Positions 24,119 through 35,098 of a stretch of DNA of 64,000 nt are shown here, piece after piece. Position numbers and translations under genes: made by a program. Numbering within the stretch: position 1 is the stretch's first letter; the number at the start of each line of letters is the position of its first letter. The notes under the pieces were generated by a model, which was not told the origin of the DNA, made no database searches, and saw only the letters and a program-made list of their open reading frames with translations. This DNA is from Filobasidium wieringae (lineage: Eukaryota > Basidiomycota > Tremellomycetes > Filobasidiales > Filobasidiaceae): contig BCIV01000015.1 of assembly GCA_001600055.1 (NCBI GenBank), positions 486,448-550,447 on the forward strand, written 5' to 3'.

Positions 24119-25367
24119 CTACAATCCGTTGCCTCCTAATCTTTGTCCCGAGCTGCCCCAGTTGTGTCCTGTCGTTCTACCGCCACCTGATGTGGAGAAC
24201 GTCCCGGCAGAAGGCGTGCCCCTGCCTCGCGATCCCTCGAAGCCTCTACCATGTACACGGTCTGTTTGACCATTTACTGCAAACAACTGCAGAAACCTTC
24301 TAGGAGCACTAAGGGGATTGCGGCGGCGTATATTGGAAGCAGGATGTGTAGGGAGATAAGTGGACATGAACCACCTTCAGTGCAAGACGGTGATGATCAG
24401 CAGTGTAACGATAGAGCCACGAATATAGGCTTACCAAGCATGTCCTGCAAGCATTCCGACAAGGCCAGCAATGCCCTTCGGCGGTCCACCAAGAATCGTA
24501 TCCAGCACAACCAATGCTAGTGGATAGTCTAAGTATTGAAACCCGATCAGGACGTTTCTTGGCCGTCTTAAATGGCGTGTGAACGTACATGGAACAGGAA
24601 TATTGATCAAACCGAATAAGCTGATGCTCATCGTAGGATTCGCTCTACACCATAAATAGTTCTGAGCGTGCAGAAGCGGTCGAAACAGGAAGGGAATGCC
24701 GAGGGGTATATTGAGGCACTTTCGAAAGCAACCAGACCATATAAGCTTCAGCTTGCGTGTCAGTCCGACAGTAACAATCTTACCATGATGAAGAAGGCCA
24801 CCATGAGATTAGCCCATGCGTAGTCTCCGGTCCTACTCAAGCTTTTCGTGTTTGTAGATAACAGGGTTAGACGGACCTTTTCCTAGCATGGGCCGAATCT
24901 AGAGCTCACAAAGTGTTTTTCTCGAGGCTGCTACCATTCCGGTAAATGAGGAAGAAGTCGTATCTGCCGACGAGACAGCGTTTAGATAGAATAGAAGACA
25001 GAGATTGCAGTTTATCATACGCACAACGCAGGGAAACCTCCTCCAACGTAAAAGAAGGAAGTATAAGGCCTCCATATCTCCCATGCATGCCGGATGTGAG
25101 GCCAAGAAAAGTAGAGCTTGGGTTTATCGACAGCAAGTCAAGCAGACTATTCAACGTTATTCAAAGGCCGCGAACTCACAGAAGCTGGCGAGATTTGTTG
25201 TAGTAATGCAGGGCTGTTGACGCAGAACACAAGATTTGAGATGCTTGTCTGACGTATTTGATCTTGAGGTCCTACAAGGTTGCTTACCCCGTGATCAAGA
25301 CTATCGACACCAGCATAAACCGGGTTACAGGTGGAATATCGCGCAGTAAGTTCTGCAGATCGGCCAT
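24119..25367 (-). CDS. Derlin-family ER rhomboid pseudoprotease with SHP-like tail
   Basis: The start MADLQNLLRDIPPVTRF is the canonical Derlin N-terminus. Later exons give a rhomboid-type membrane core, with NPTMSISLFGLINIPVPY, VLDTILGGPPKGIAGLVG and HAWWFLSTYLPT. The cytosolic tail is Gly/Ser-rich and ends with HNWGSSGQRLGG, close to the SHP box of Derlins and Dfm1 (HNWGxGxxLG) that binds Cdc48/p97. Derlins form the membrane-thinning half-channel for ER-associated degradation and lack the rhomboid catalytic Ser/His. At least six short introns are present; the segment 24780-25160 is only partly resolved. It is divergent to the AlkB-like gene and 4.3 kb from a UBXD8 homologue. Confidence 0.88.
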
Positions 25368-25669
25368 GACTCTGACTAGACCCTTTGGTTGACAGTTGAT
25401 CGAGTTGGAAAATCTTCGACGCACGGAAAGGTCGCTAGAGCCAAGAATATTTAGTCGTCCTTTGTATGGTCAGTTTGCTCAGCCCTGGTAGTAGGTAGTA
25501 GTAGTATCGTAGCTGGCGTAGCTGTATCATCGAAGTGGGTTGCTTCCGATCCGGAAGCGGATTAGTCAGAAGATGTCAACCGCAAGATGCCCTTCGCAGA
25601 TCGCAAACGACAATAATAGGGGGTTTCAAACATCAAAATGTTCAGCAGCAGCAGTGACAGTAATAATCA
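25368..25669. promoter_or_regulatory. Divergent promoter, Derlin and AlkB-like gene
   Basis: A 302-bp intergenic region lies between divergent start codons. It contains a TAG-trinucleotide-rich stretch at about 25484-25510. I see no clear TATA box or known operator. Confidence 0.45.
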
Positions 25670-27561
25670 ATGATCAAGATGCAACCACAAGAGAACCAAG
25701 GGACGGACTCTCAAGGGACCAAGAAACATCCGGTTGGTCCGCAAACCCTGTGTCCAGTTAGGTTTCGGAACCCACGAGCCTTCGAACGACCACTGCTGCA
25801 CTTAGAGCGTTTCCGACCTGACCGTCAGGCACAAAAGAAAAGTCTGACACTGTCTCAGACCCAGAAGATACCTGCTTGGAGCGACTCTAGGATCGAACTG
25901 TCGGCAGCTTATGAATTTAGGCAGAAGTCAAGTGTAGAGATAGATCAATCGGGTTTAGCTAAAGCTATCTGGTTGGAGGACCTCGGACAACCATATGATT
26001 ACACCTTCTGGGACGATACTGGAACTACTGTCGTAATTCCGCTGTAAGTCAGAATCAGCAGTCAAATCGAAACTGAATCCCATTCTGAGCATCCTTAGGG
26101 GTCCCCAGAGCAAATCAAAGACCAAGTCTGTTTGTGTCAAAGCGGCCCATTTGGCGCATCAAGCTAAGTCTCCTATCATACTTATTGTGTCTCAAGATTA
26201 TCGACCATTTCCGTGGGTTGTGCCACACGCATACAATGTGATGGGATGGTTTTGGGTCACTGATTCTTGGCTTATACCAACCGGGGCTGAGGAGACTCAG
26301 TGGGTAATTCGCCTGGACTGGTGTTGTGAAGGCGATGCATGGTGGACCGCAGTGCATCCTGCTAGGACTACAATTGAATCTTGCTCCCTACCTCCTTTCA
26401 CATGGTCTTTTCAACCAGCTCATACCGCATACCAACCGAGTCCTTCCGCCTGCTTCTCGCGGGACATATCAACTCGGTTTGATACTCTCGTGGTCGAGCC
26501 GCTAAGAGATCTGACTCGAATGAGTCCATCTGTTGCCCAACTGAGGCTATGGCCAAGACTTGATACAGCGCTGGAATACTCGAAAAACCCGGACGGGTAC
26601 GAGTCGAGCCTTTGGAAGGGCTTCATCTGCAGCTCTTGTAGAAAGGCAAGCAGCCGCAAATCTTGGGCAGGTTGGCTCTGCGAATGTGGATACTCCGTCA
26701 TACCGAATCGTAAAATCTGGCAGCCTAACGATCTGAAATCTTCTATGAGGCTTACTTCGACTGGCCCGCGAATCGATTGTGGTTATCCTTCTTTCCCCGA
26801 TGATACGTATATGGAGCAGAATGTCTGGAGTGACGGCATCAAGACGGTTTCGCATCGAATGACGAATGGCCCCTCTGTTCACCAGGTCCTCGCACACCGT
26901 GAACAAGGACAGAACGTTTTGGCCGATGGTATACTCTTCGCAATACAGTCAACACAGGCCGGAGGCTTATCGCTTCAACGGCCAACTGCCGTAGAACTTT
27001 ATTACACGTGTTCCGTGCGGGACTGGACTGCAACTACTCCGCAAATATGTTTCGATGCGATTGATTTGATCAATGGCCGGGCAGGCAGAATCCTCGTTGA
27101 AGAGCAGGAGTAAGTCATTATTCGTTGAAAAATGTGGCTACTAGTGCTCATAGGCTCTTTAGGTTTGGGACGCTCGACTGGATCTGCATATCGAAACGAG
27201 CGCGGACATACAAAGTGAGCTCGCGGAGCCACGTAAACGTTTATCGGGAAGCTTTTGATTGACACCAACTGTGGCAGTGGGTATCGGTGACTCACGACAA
27301 CCCTTTGGCTGCACTCTCTCTCGGCGCGGATCATCAGGTTCAATTCAGGAGCGCGAAGGGTCGTGTTCGAACCGCCGAAATTACTGTGCAGCATGGGGAT
27401 GTCGTTATCGTGACCTGTCCGCTCGGAGTGGCAGTTGAAGTCGGTTTGAAACAGATGGGCTTTGGAATGTGTAAGTGCAGTTATCGGTTATACCTTTCAA
27501 ACTGATGAGTGGGACCGGCACTTGTTGTGAAGTCTGTCTAGCTCGACGATCTGGAATCTAG
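25670..27561 (+). CDS. AlkB-fold-like protein of basidiomycetes, degenerate metal motif
   Basis: Five exons (25670-26043, 26099-27109, 27163-27214, 27278-27470, 27542-27561) splice in frame to 549 residues. An N-terminal region has a hydrophobic/aromatic segment (VMGWFWVTDSWL). It is followed by a CSSC...CECG zinc knuckle (FICSSCRKASS, WAGWLCECG). The C-terminal half resembles a family of fungal 2-oxoglutarate/Fe(II) oxygenase-like proteins, with VHQVLAHREQGQNVLADG, NPLAALSLGADHQVQF and HGDVVIV. In relatives as I remember them the stretch before A-A-L-S-L-G carries the iron-binding H-x-D; here it reads TYKWVSVTHDN, so the motif appears changed. The function is unknown; a nuclear or nucleic-acid role is only inference. 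Confidence 0.6.
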
Positions 27562-27717
27562 ATTGTACCAATTTGGGAATAGCTGGGGAACTAGGGGAAC
27601 GGAGCAAAGCCACACGCTGAAAAGAGATGTATCTTCACTCTATGACGTTATAATCCACTTGTTGTATTCGATTTATTGTTGCCATTGAGACTGCCTTATT
27701 GCATTATTATTCTCTAT

Positions 27718-29066
27718 CTACTTGATTTCGATGACGACCTTGCCCAATCCCTCACCTCCACCTTGCTTTCCAGCCAAGAGGTCGATCATGGCCTGAGGAG
27801 CCTTGTCCAAACCGTCGTACTTGACCTCGGCGAACTTGATCTCTCCGTTCCCAAGAGCCTTGGGGATGGTAGAGTAGAAGTATTCGCTGTACTTCTTCTC
27901 GAGATCTCCAACGATGAATCCGTGGATCCTGAGTGAGGACGAGCAATCAGCCTTTTTCGTGTCGTCAGTGATCGACCGTCCATGACTCACTTCAATCGCT
28001 TGGCAACGACCTGGAACATGTTGACGAGTCCATCCGACTTTCCGTTGTAAGCCGAGATCCATCCGCAGACGATGATTCGGCCGTGAGGAGCCATGTGGAC
28101 TAGTTCATTGTCAAAGGCCTTTCCTCCCACGTTGACCCAGTTGACGGCCAAACCATCGGGAGCCTCCTTGGCAAAGATCTCGTCGGCGTTGTCGGTCTTG
28201 TCTGTAAAAGTGGAGGTTCAATCGATCAGGTTCGTCACCCGTCGAAAATTCCGAGATCGACGTACAGTTGAAAGCGACATCAGCTCCGATATCCTTACAG
28301 AACTGAATCTTGGCGTCGGATCCAGCGCTCGTGATGACCTTCATACCATCCCGCTTGGCCATCTGAATGACCATCTGTCCTACAGGTCCACTTCCGGCGC
28401 TGACGAAAGCGACCTGACCCTTTCCTTTACCCTCCTCAGTCTCGGCGTATTCTTTCCAAGCCATGACGGCGGTCTTTCCTGGCATACCGGCCGCACCGAT
28501 GTACGCGCTCCAGGGCAGGTTGTCAGCGTTCTCGAGGACCTTGTAGGTAGGGCCTCCGAAGAACTTGGCGTTCTGGGCGTCATCCTCCTCGGTAGGGGCA
28601 GCGCGACGGATGTAGGTCTGGTAGGCTGCGGTAGAGGCGAAATGGGGAATGAGACTTGAGAAGGACCGGCGAATGGAAGTGCAACTAACGAAGAACTCCA
28701 TATACGTGCTGACCCTCTGGAAAGCGGCTAGACTTGGACTTGACGACCTTGGCAACACCATGACCAGTGATACTATAGTCATGACAGACGACGGATCAAA
28801 ACCCGACATGGGTCAGAGGGGAGAACAACCACTTACGTCGACTTCAATGGGAAAGCGGGGACGTAAGACTTTACGCTCTCAGGCCTGAGCCTTCCTCGCA
28901 TGTATGGATCTAAAGAGACGCATACGAGCTTGAGCAGGATCTCGTCGTCCTTCAAGTCGGCCTCTGGGTCGATCTCCTCGGAGCTGACGACTTTGAGGGT
29001 CTCGAGGGTTGGTTCTCCCTGGGGGATCTCGTTGAAGACTAGCTTAGTGTTTGGTACGGGAGACAT
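27718..29066 (-). CDS. MDR-family NADP-dependent oxidoreductase (prostaglandin reductase/YncB-like)
   Basis: The start MSPVPNTKLVFNEIP leads into a GroES-like fold with VSLDPYMRGR, the family hallmark. After two introns, GHGVAKVVKSK and NLPWSAYIGAAGMPGKTA follow, then the Rossmann motif AGSGPVGQMVIQMAK and ITSAGSDAKIQFCK. The C-terminal exons contain HGRIIVCGWIS and finish GLGKVVIEIK. There are no structural-zinc cysteines, as expected for the zinc-independent leukotriene B4 12-hydroxydehydrogenase/alkenal reductase group. Members reduce alpha,beta-unsaturated carbonyls with NADPH in the cytosol, often for detoxification. Four introns are seen; exon 1 ends at about 28850. Confidence 0.88.
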
Positions 29067-29692
29067 GATGTTCTGTTGTTTGGTCTTGAAGGTGTTTGCA
29101 AAATTTGCAATATAGTCCTAGAAATTCTAGAAAGTGATCAAAGTGTTATATGGCTACAATTTCAAGGAATGAAGCGATTGATAAATTGTATGCCAGTGCT
29201 CGAAACTTCGGTACAAGGATGATGACGTGGCAAGATTGGTAAGCTCATCGTCGCTCGGTAACCTGAAAGTTGCCGGTCCCTGCGCGCTCATGTGATTTCC
29301 CCCCCACCTCCCGTCGTGCTGTGCGTCCACCCAGTCCTTGGCTCTCGGGTTTCAGCCTGCTGCTTGTAGAGTGACAGCTCGAGGCTGGAACGCTGCGTGA
29401 AGAGTTGACACGATTGCTTTTACCAGATGACAAGATCCTTGAGGTTGCTTGCACATGCTTGATCGTCAATATTCTGGTGTCGACGGTGCTGTTATAGAAG
29501 CGCTCACGGACGCGCTTGAACCGTTGCAAGGCCGTCGATTAGCTTCCGATTACCGGATGATAACGAGGTGCTACACCTCATCAACTTGGCAACTTGCAAC
29601 TCGCCAGTCACTCGAGCTTTATTATTGCTGTTGATCGATCACTCTTCGTGACTCGTCATCCCATCGCCACATCGACAACATCATCAACTAAG
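29067..29692. promoter_or_regulatory. Divergent promoter, oxidoreductase and UBX gene
   Basis: A 626-bp region lies between divergent start codons. The sequence next to the UBX gene start (29600-29690) is pyrimidine-rich, typical of 5' leaders here. No clear TATA box or repeated operator was found. Confidence 0.4.
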
Positions 29693-31580
29693 ATGTCAGC
29701 CATGCAAGATCGAGATCAAGTCCTCGATCAGATGGTCGCTATCACAGCTGCAGACGGTACAATCGGTCGAAGAAGCTGTGAAGAACTACTCAGAGCGTCC
29801 GATTGGAACTTGGAGGTGAGTCTGACTGTAGCCGATAGGCGGTTCCCTCTGTCTTTGGTGGCTGACAACCCGTAATATCCTCACAGCGCGCCATTAATGC
29901 CCACTATACGTCGGGACCGCCGCCTCCATCTCGAGGTAGGGAACCGTCCCCCGTACGATCATCACCACTCCCGAGGCGAAGATCAGCCTCGAGTTCCTAT
30001 CCACCTAACACGCCGGAAGCTCGAGCCAATCAAAACAATACTCCATTGGTCGCTCGAGTAGGACTTGGAACGGTATACGGTCTCTTCTGGCCTATCCGGT
30101 TCGTGTTGAGGATCTTGATCGGATTTTGGTACACTCTAGGTCAGTAAAGAGCATTCTACTTCTCACTCATCATCGTTAGCTAACCCTCGATCGCTCTTAG
30201 CCAAAACGGTCATACCCGCACCCCTCTTAGCCCTCTTACCTCGACTCCTACTTCCCCCTGCCTCTCAAGCTCGCCTACCTCCCCCTGGAGCACTCGCCAA
30301 ACCCTTCCTCCGATCTCTGCGAGAAGACTACTCCCCTTCCCCCATTGCCGACTCTGACCGTCTTCCCGACTTCTACGGTGGGAGGTATAAAGAGTTCTTG
30401 CGTATGATTAGACAGGATGCCAAGTTAGGAGTAGTCGTCCTCTGTTGCGGTGAACACGAGGACGATGAGACGTTCAAGAGGGAAGTTCTGCTTGATGAGG
30501 AGTTTGGAAGGGTGTTGAGGGAGAAGGATGTCGCTATTTGGGGTGGAGATGTCAGAGAAAGGGAGGCCTACCAAGGTTAGTCGTCAGGGCGATCGAATCG
30601 CTGCAGAAGACTAAGACGGGTACCGCTTTACAGTCGCTCAAACGCTACAAATCACTACCTATCCTTCTCTCACTTTCTTCTCACTCCTGCCACCCTCTTC
30701 GTCTTCTGGCTCTTCGTCTTCCACCGCAAATGCCAAACTGACGATCCTCACGACTATTTCCGGTTCTCCCTCGACGACCACTTCACTCGCTTCCATCCTC
30801 CACCTCTTGCATTCGACCTTGATCCCCCGCAGTCAATCGTTCCTAGCGAGAGTCAAACGGGAACGTCGAGCGCTGGAAGAATCACGTAGAGTTAGGGAAG
30901 ACCAAGATCGAAGGGCGGAAGAGTCGGCGAGGATAGATAGGGAGAGGATCATGGCTAGTCGTCGGGAGCGTGAGGAACGGGAACGAACTGCCCGTGAAGC
31001 GGAAGAAAAGGCTCGAATGGAGGAACGAGAGAGACAGAGAAAGGAGGAAATCAGGAGGAAACAGAAGGACGATAGGATCGTCTGGCGCAGATTCCTCCGC
31101 AGGTCTTTTGCTCATCAAGCGGAAGTATCGATGGACCAGGTGAAAGCGGGGAAAGCCGTTCGGGTTCAGATCAAGTTGCCTATGAATGGAGGAAATCGGT
31201 CCGCTGCCGGAGGGACGAATAGGAACATCCGAGTCTTCGTCAAGGACGATCAGGGAGGTACAGGCGAGCTGTTCCGCTGGGCGGAAAGTCTGTTGGTACC
31301 CTCTGGTCCTTCCTACCCTGTCGAAGAGGACCCGACGACCCCACCTGCCGATCTGAAAGACCCCTACGAATCTCACTCGCCGACCTCGGCCGATCCTGTT
31401 GAACCTCGCCTTCGACTGTTCACCAGCTATCCGAGAAAAGAAGTAGGTCTGGAACCATCGGCTTGGGATGTCGTCGTTCAAGCTGGAGGGAGTTTGGTCA
31501 TGGAGGTCGAGAAGGAGGATCGAGGTGGGGAGAGCGATGCGGAAAGTGGGTCGGGGAGCGACACGGACGAGGACGATTGA
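29693..31580 (+). CDS. UBX-domain ERAD factor (FAF2/UBXD8, Ubx2-like)
   Basis: Four exons (29693-29815, 29887-30139, 30201-30575, 30634-31580) splice in frame to 565 residues. Domain order fits FAF2/UBXD8: an N-terminal UBA-like helix set (LDQMVAITAADG...LRASDWNLE), a hydrophobic hairpin (LGTVYGLFWPIRFVLRILIGFWYTL, split by an intron), a UAS thioredoxin-like domain with F-Y-G-G-R-Y-K-E-F-L and VVVLCCGEHEDDE, a charged coiled coil rich in R/E, and a C-terminal UBX ending LFTSYPRKEV. UBXD8 proteins insert a hairpin in the ER or lipid droplets and recruit Cdc48 to ERAD substrates. It ends in an acidic tail. A Derlin lies about 4.3 kb to the left. Confidence 0.88.
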
Positions 31581-32289
31581 GCTTTGGGGCTAGGGCTGTG
31601 GTTGTACTTGAGAATGAACGATATGGGATCTGGCATTGGACTTTAGATATGGCTTTTGATTCGAACGAACATCTTGCCTGAGGAAATCGTTACGATTGTC
31701 ATCCTCAGTTTATCTTGGCTTCTATACATCCCTGTCATAAGAGTTTCAATTGTATTAGCGGTGATGGAGCCAGTCGGGGTGAATAGGCATGATAGCTGGT
31801 GGCGACCACTTGGCGGGAATTTACACAGAAATAGCCCATGCAAAAAGGATGGAAGAAGATACACTTGCCCACGGTATTCAGTCTCGGCCATCAAGCAGGT
31901 TCAGCTTCCCTCAAACTTCTCACGGCTTCAGTAGGTATCGCGGTAGGTAGGTTCAGGCTCTCGGTGAGATTCATGGTATACAATCGAAATTCATACAAAG
32001 TTTTCGTGCATCTATTTTGTTTCCATCTATATTCTCGTCTTGTCTATTGGGGAGTGGTCGTCGTCTTCGTCTTGTTTGTCAATCCCCGTCTATGAATTCC
32101 TATTCGGTTCACAGGTAGTGTATATTCCTGATTTAAAAAGATGTTGACGCCGTAATTTGGAATCGGTAGGGTTGTGGCGAAGCACATTGCAGACAGTGTA
32201 TCAAGTGTGGGGAAGGAGAGGTGTTTTCGTTGCATGTCAACAGGAAGAGGGAGTTGACAGAGTGGGGGAATAGGTTGGTGGCTGGCATA
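31581..32289. other. Convergent intergenic region
   Basis: This 709-bp stretch lies between the ends of the UBX gene (+) and a small minus-strand gene. Short frames occur on both strands (for example 31643-31894 on minus) without codon pattern or motif. I see nothing else in it. Confidence 0.5.
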
Positions 32290-32686
32290 TTATAATTCGG
32301 CGGGTGTAGCTGCCCTGGGTCATGTCGAAGGTGGTCGTGTCCGGATCGTCGTAATCGTTGCGGTGAAGTGTCGTTAGCAAGTCGCCTCACATGACCACAG
32401 CTTGCATCCTGTTGACCCTCGATGGACTCAGTTCCATACTGACACCACTCCTTTCCTTCTTGGGGACTTTTGCCCTGATTATCTCCAACACCCTCCGATG
32501 GTACTCCTCCGCCTGGGTCTTTGTTTCGCAAAAGTTGATGATCCTGTCGTCACTCTGACCGTAACCCATCTCGCCGAGAGCGACTAGGGCGGATCGTGGG
32601 AGTTTACCGGAAGGGATGATGGTGTTGTATGCCGCACCTTGGCTGGCGATCGTGGTGATGCGTGCGACTGAAACGTTTGCGCCCAT
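32290..32686 (-). CDS. Small unknown protein, 106 residues
   Basis: Two exons (32391-32686 and 32290-32314, read on minus) splice in frame through a 76-nt intron. The protein starts MGANVSVARITTIASQG and ends VVMAATPAEL. It has a charged helical middle (CETKTQAEEYHRRVLEII), and no signal peptide or membrane segment is visible. The MGAN start could allow N-myristoylation (Gly2, though Ser/Thr at position 6 is lacking). I do not recognise a family. Its upstream region carries three CACGTG sites and CCAAT boxes, which supports a transcribed gene. Confidence 0.55.
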
Positions 32687-33225
32687 GATGAGAGTACGAT
32701 AGGAAGGGATGGGTAGACGGGTAAGAGTGGTGTATTGGGTGGTGATGGTCGTCTGGCTTTTTCAGTATGATGATGGATGTGCTTGCGACTGGCAAGTGAA
32801 GATGAGCGTCACTATATATCGCCGTCGATGCTCCAAAGTGAAGCTGACCGAGCGAGAGCGACACATGCCGATCGAGTCAAATCGCGACAACACGTTCCTC
32901 ACCTTTTGTGGTTATCGTCGCCATCGGATCCACTCGCGAGCTTGTTTTGTGTTTGTCAGGTCGAGTCGGGTGCGTATATTCGCGGTTTTCGCCTCGGATA
33001 GGAGCGGGAAACGCTGCGACGTCCTATCTCACCCCTATCCCCGCTACCGAGTTTCAGCTTGACACGGCAGCACAAGCACAGACAGCCGGGACATGCCGCT
33101 CGTTTCGACGCATCTCGTTCCTGAAACACGTGATCGCAACGCCAATAGAACACGCCACGTGATGTCAGATCGACCAATCAACAGATGCATGGAATACACG
33201 TGTTTGAAACCAAACGGATCCTATC
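32687..33225 (-). promoter_or_regulatory. Upstream region with three CACGTG sites and CCAAT boxes
   Basis: CACGTG occurs at 33127-33132, 33156-33161 and 33197-33202, all within 76 bp. CCAAT occurs at about 33142 and 33174 between them. CACGTG is the core site of bHLH factors (Cbf1, Pho4, SREBP type) and CCAAT of the Hap complex. They lie about 440-520 bp upstream of the 106-residue gene and just past the 3' end of the next minus gene. Confidence 0.45.
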
Positions 33226-34198
33226 CTACGTGAGCGCAGTCTTACATGGCTTATTAGGCGTCCTCCACGGTGCACTCAACCGTCTCCATCTCAAGTATGT
33301 CCACAAACCGTAGATGATATCGCCTGTCAGGTTCAGATAAAATCCCGCATTCAACTCGGCACCAGTCAGCGATGCTATGAAGGCAAGGCTGACCCCCAGC
33401 AAGGCGATGATCAGAGCGCAGACAGCCATCACAAAGATGACCTCGTAGATCCTGAATTGCTCAGATGGTTCCCAGTCCCTCTCCCTTGGCGCTGGAACGT
33501 GGGAACGCTTGTTCCGGCGGAAGTTTCGATAACGTTGACGGATGAATGGCAGCCATCGCCAGCCCCACCAGATAAATATGAAAGGGATGACTATGGAGAG
33601 CAGGCGAAGTTATGGTAGACGTCAGCGGGCCCGCTCCCTATCATACGCAGCACTGAGAACCTACTCGCAACGTTGAGCCATAAGATCAGAGTCGGTACAT
33701 AATTCGCCCAATCTGGGACGAATTGATCGTCTACTTTGTACCAAAGCGCTTTGACACATTGGGAACTGAGCCAAATGAGGTCAGGAATTGCCATCGCTAA
33801 GCAATCTCAGGTTCTACCGCCAAGTCGACTCACTCGCCGATGCAATAACCCAACCCTCCGAAAGTCAGCGTTCCGCTGTCCGCAGCACGACGCACTACAG
33901 TATCCAAACCTCGTCGTTCCGCCTGCCTGGTTCCCTCCCGTACCAACGTCCCATAACTGAAATAACTCGGCGACCCAATAAAAGCCACAGCCTTGAGCAG
34001 CGCGACCAGTAGAGGTCCGCCAATCATGATGGTATCACACGATCGTTCCCAGAATGGATGGTTCCCTACGCTCTCATGTATACGGTCCGTATTCCGATGT
34101 CGATTTGCCAGGTCATATCGGATTTGTTTGTAGTTTGTAGGAGCTCTCCCTTTCTCCGGGTCGGGTTCTTCTCTGATAATGTCCGTAAACCAACCCAT
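33226..34198 (-). CDS. Multi-pass membrane protein, unknown
   Basis: The start MGWFTDIIREEPDPEKG is clear, followed by FWERSCDTIMIGGPLLVALLKAVAF as a first hydrophobic segment. Other open segments give LIWLSSQCVKALWY, YVPTLILWLNVA, FIFIWWGWRWLPFI and a last helix MAVCALIIALLGVSLAFIAS before a short tail ending NKPCKTALT. About four membrane helices are suggested. Two or three introns between 33440 and 33830 could not be placed without breaking frame, so internal structure is uncertain. I do not recognise a family. Confidence 0.5.
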
Positions 34199-35098
34199 AG
34201 TCTGTTAGCCGAGATGGAGTAGGTGCGAATCGAGGATGAGGAGACTGTCACCGTTTCATTCTACAGGTGACTGGGTCAGACTCGCAATTGACAAATTCAT
34301 GTATATGTATCCAGTACGCTCACATCGCTCAACAAGTGAAACACCCCTCGATTTCCTTTCAGTGCTCCTAGACTGGACTGAAACAGAATGTCTTTCCTCC
34401 AAAGGACGCTAGAAAGGAGATAAACTCTCTTGGGTTACATTTCTGAAATCGGTCGGTCGACAATTGGACAATCATCCTGAATCACCTGAATCAGAGAGCA
34501 GAGCTTGCAGAATTCCTCAGTAATTAGTAATGATACAGAACATGAAGGATCGATTTCTTTCCACCATATTCATGTCGGCGCACAGGGCTTTTTGCTGGAA
34601 TCACTGGATATCACTGGAACTGAGCATACTCCGGGCTGTTATTTTCTGGCTTCTACATCTTCATGACTCGCCATGGCATCTTCGTTATCTGACACGATCA
34701 GCGGCAGTATATTCCCCTCGGAAGCGATAGAAGCCGCTAGATGTTCAGAAAGAATGACTCCGCGATCCCCGGAAAGGGCGCGAGGCGTGTCGACCGCGAG
34801 GTGATGACTGGCCCCGCGCCTGTTCCGCATGTTCCGCGCTTGCTTGAGGGGCGATCGTCTTTGATCGTGTGCGCTTGGCAGTTGTGTCGGCGCCACCCAA
34901 AGTTGGTTATCGCTCGTAGTGCGTCGAGCTGGGTGCAAGCTGGAAGGGCTTATCAACCGTTCGACCAGCGGCTCTCTCTTATACTCCACACCTCACAACG
35001 CTCATCCTCCCAGCTATACCTATACTCTACCACTCCAGAAGGAAACCCTTACAACCTACCACAAGCACACTCCATCGTCACTCCTCATCGAGTGATCC
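34199..35098. promoter_or_regulatory. 900-bp divergent upstream region
   Basis: This lies between the divergent membrane-protein and amidase genes. Frames at 34530-34730 (+) and 34639-34989 (-) overlap and look non-coding. The 34980-35098 part is C/T/A-rich and reads like the amidase 5' leader. No distinct motif was found. Confidence 0.4.

Noticed and set aside
27676..27936. + strand ORF inside the oxidoreductase region, plus 28093-28659 (+)
   Set aside because: They are antisense shadows of the MDR oxidoreductase exons, whose minus-strand motifs are unambiguous.
14685..31580. Possible secondary-metabolite or catabolic cluster (zinc-cluster regulator, OHCU decarboxylase, AlkB-like, oxidoreductase)
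   Set aside because: No backbone enzyme or transporter is present, genes lie on both strands, and housekeeping genes (chitin synthase, Derlin, UBX protein) are interspersed.
31643..31894. Minus-strand ORF between the UBX gene and the 106-residue gene
   Set aside because: No motif, and it sits in the 3' region of convergent genes; composition looks like untranslated sequence.
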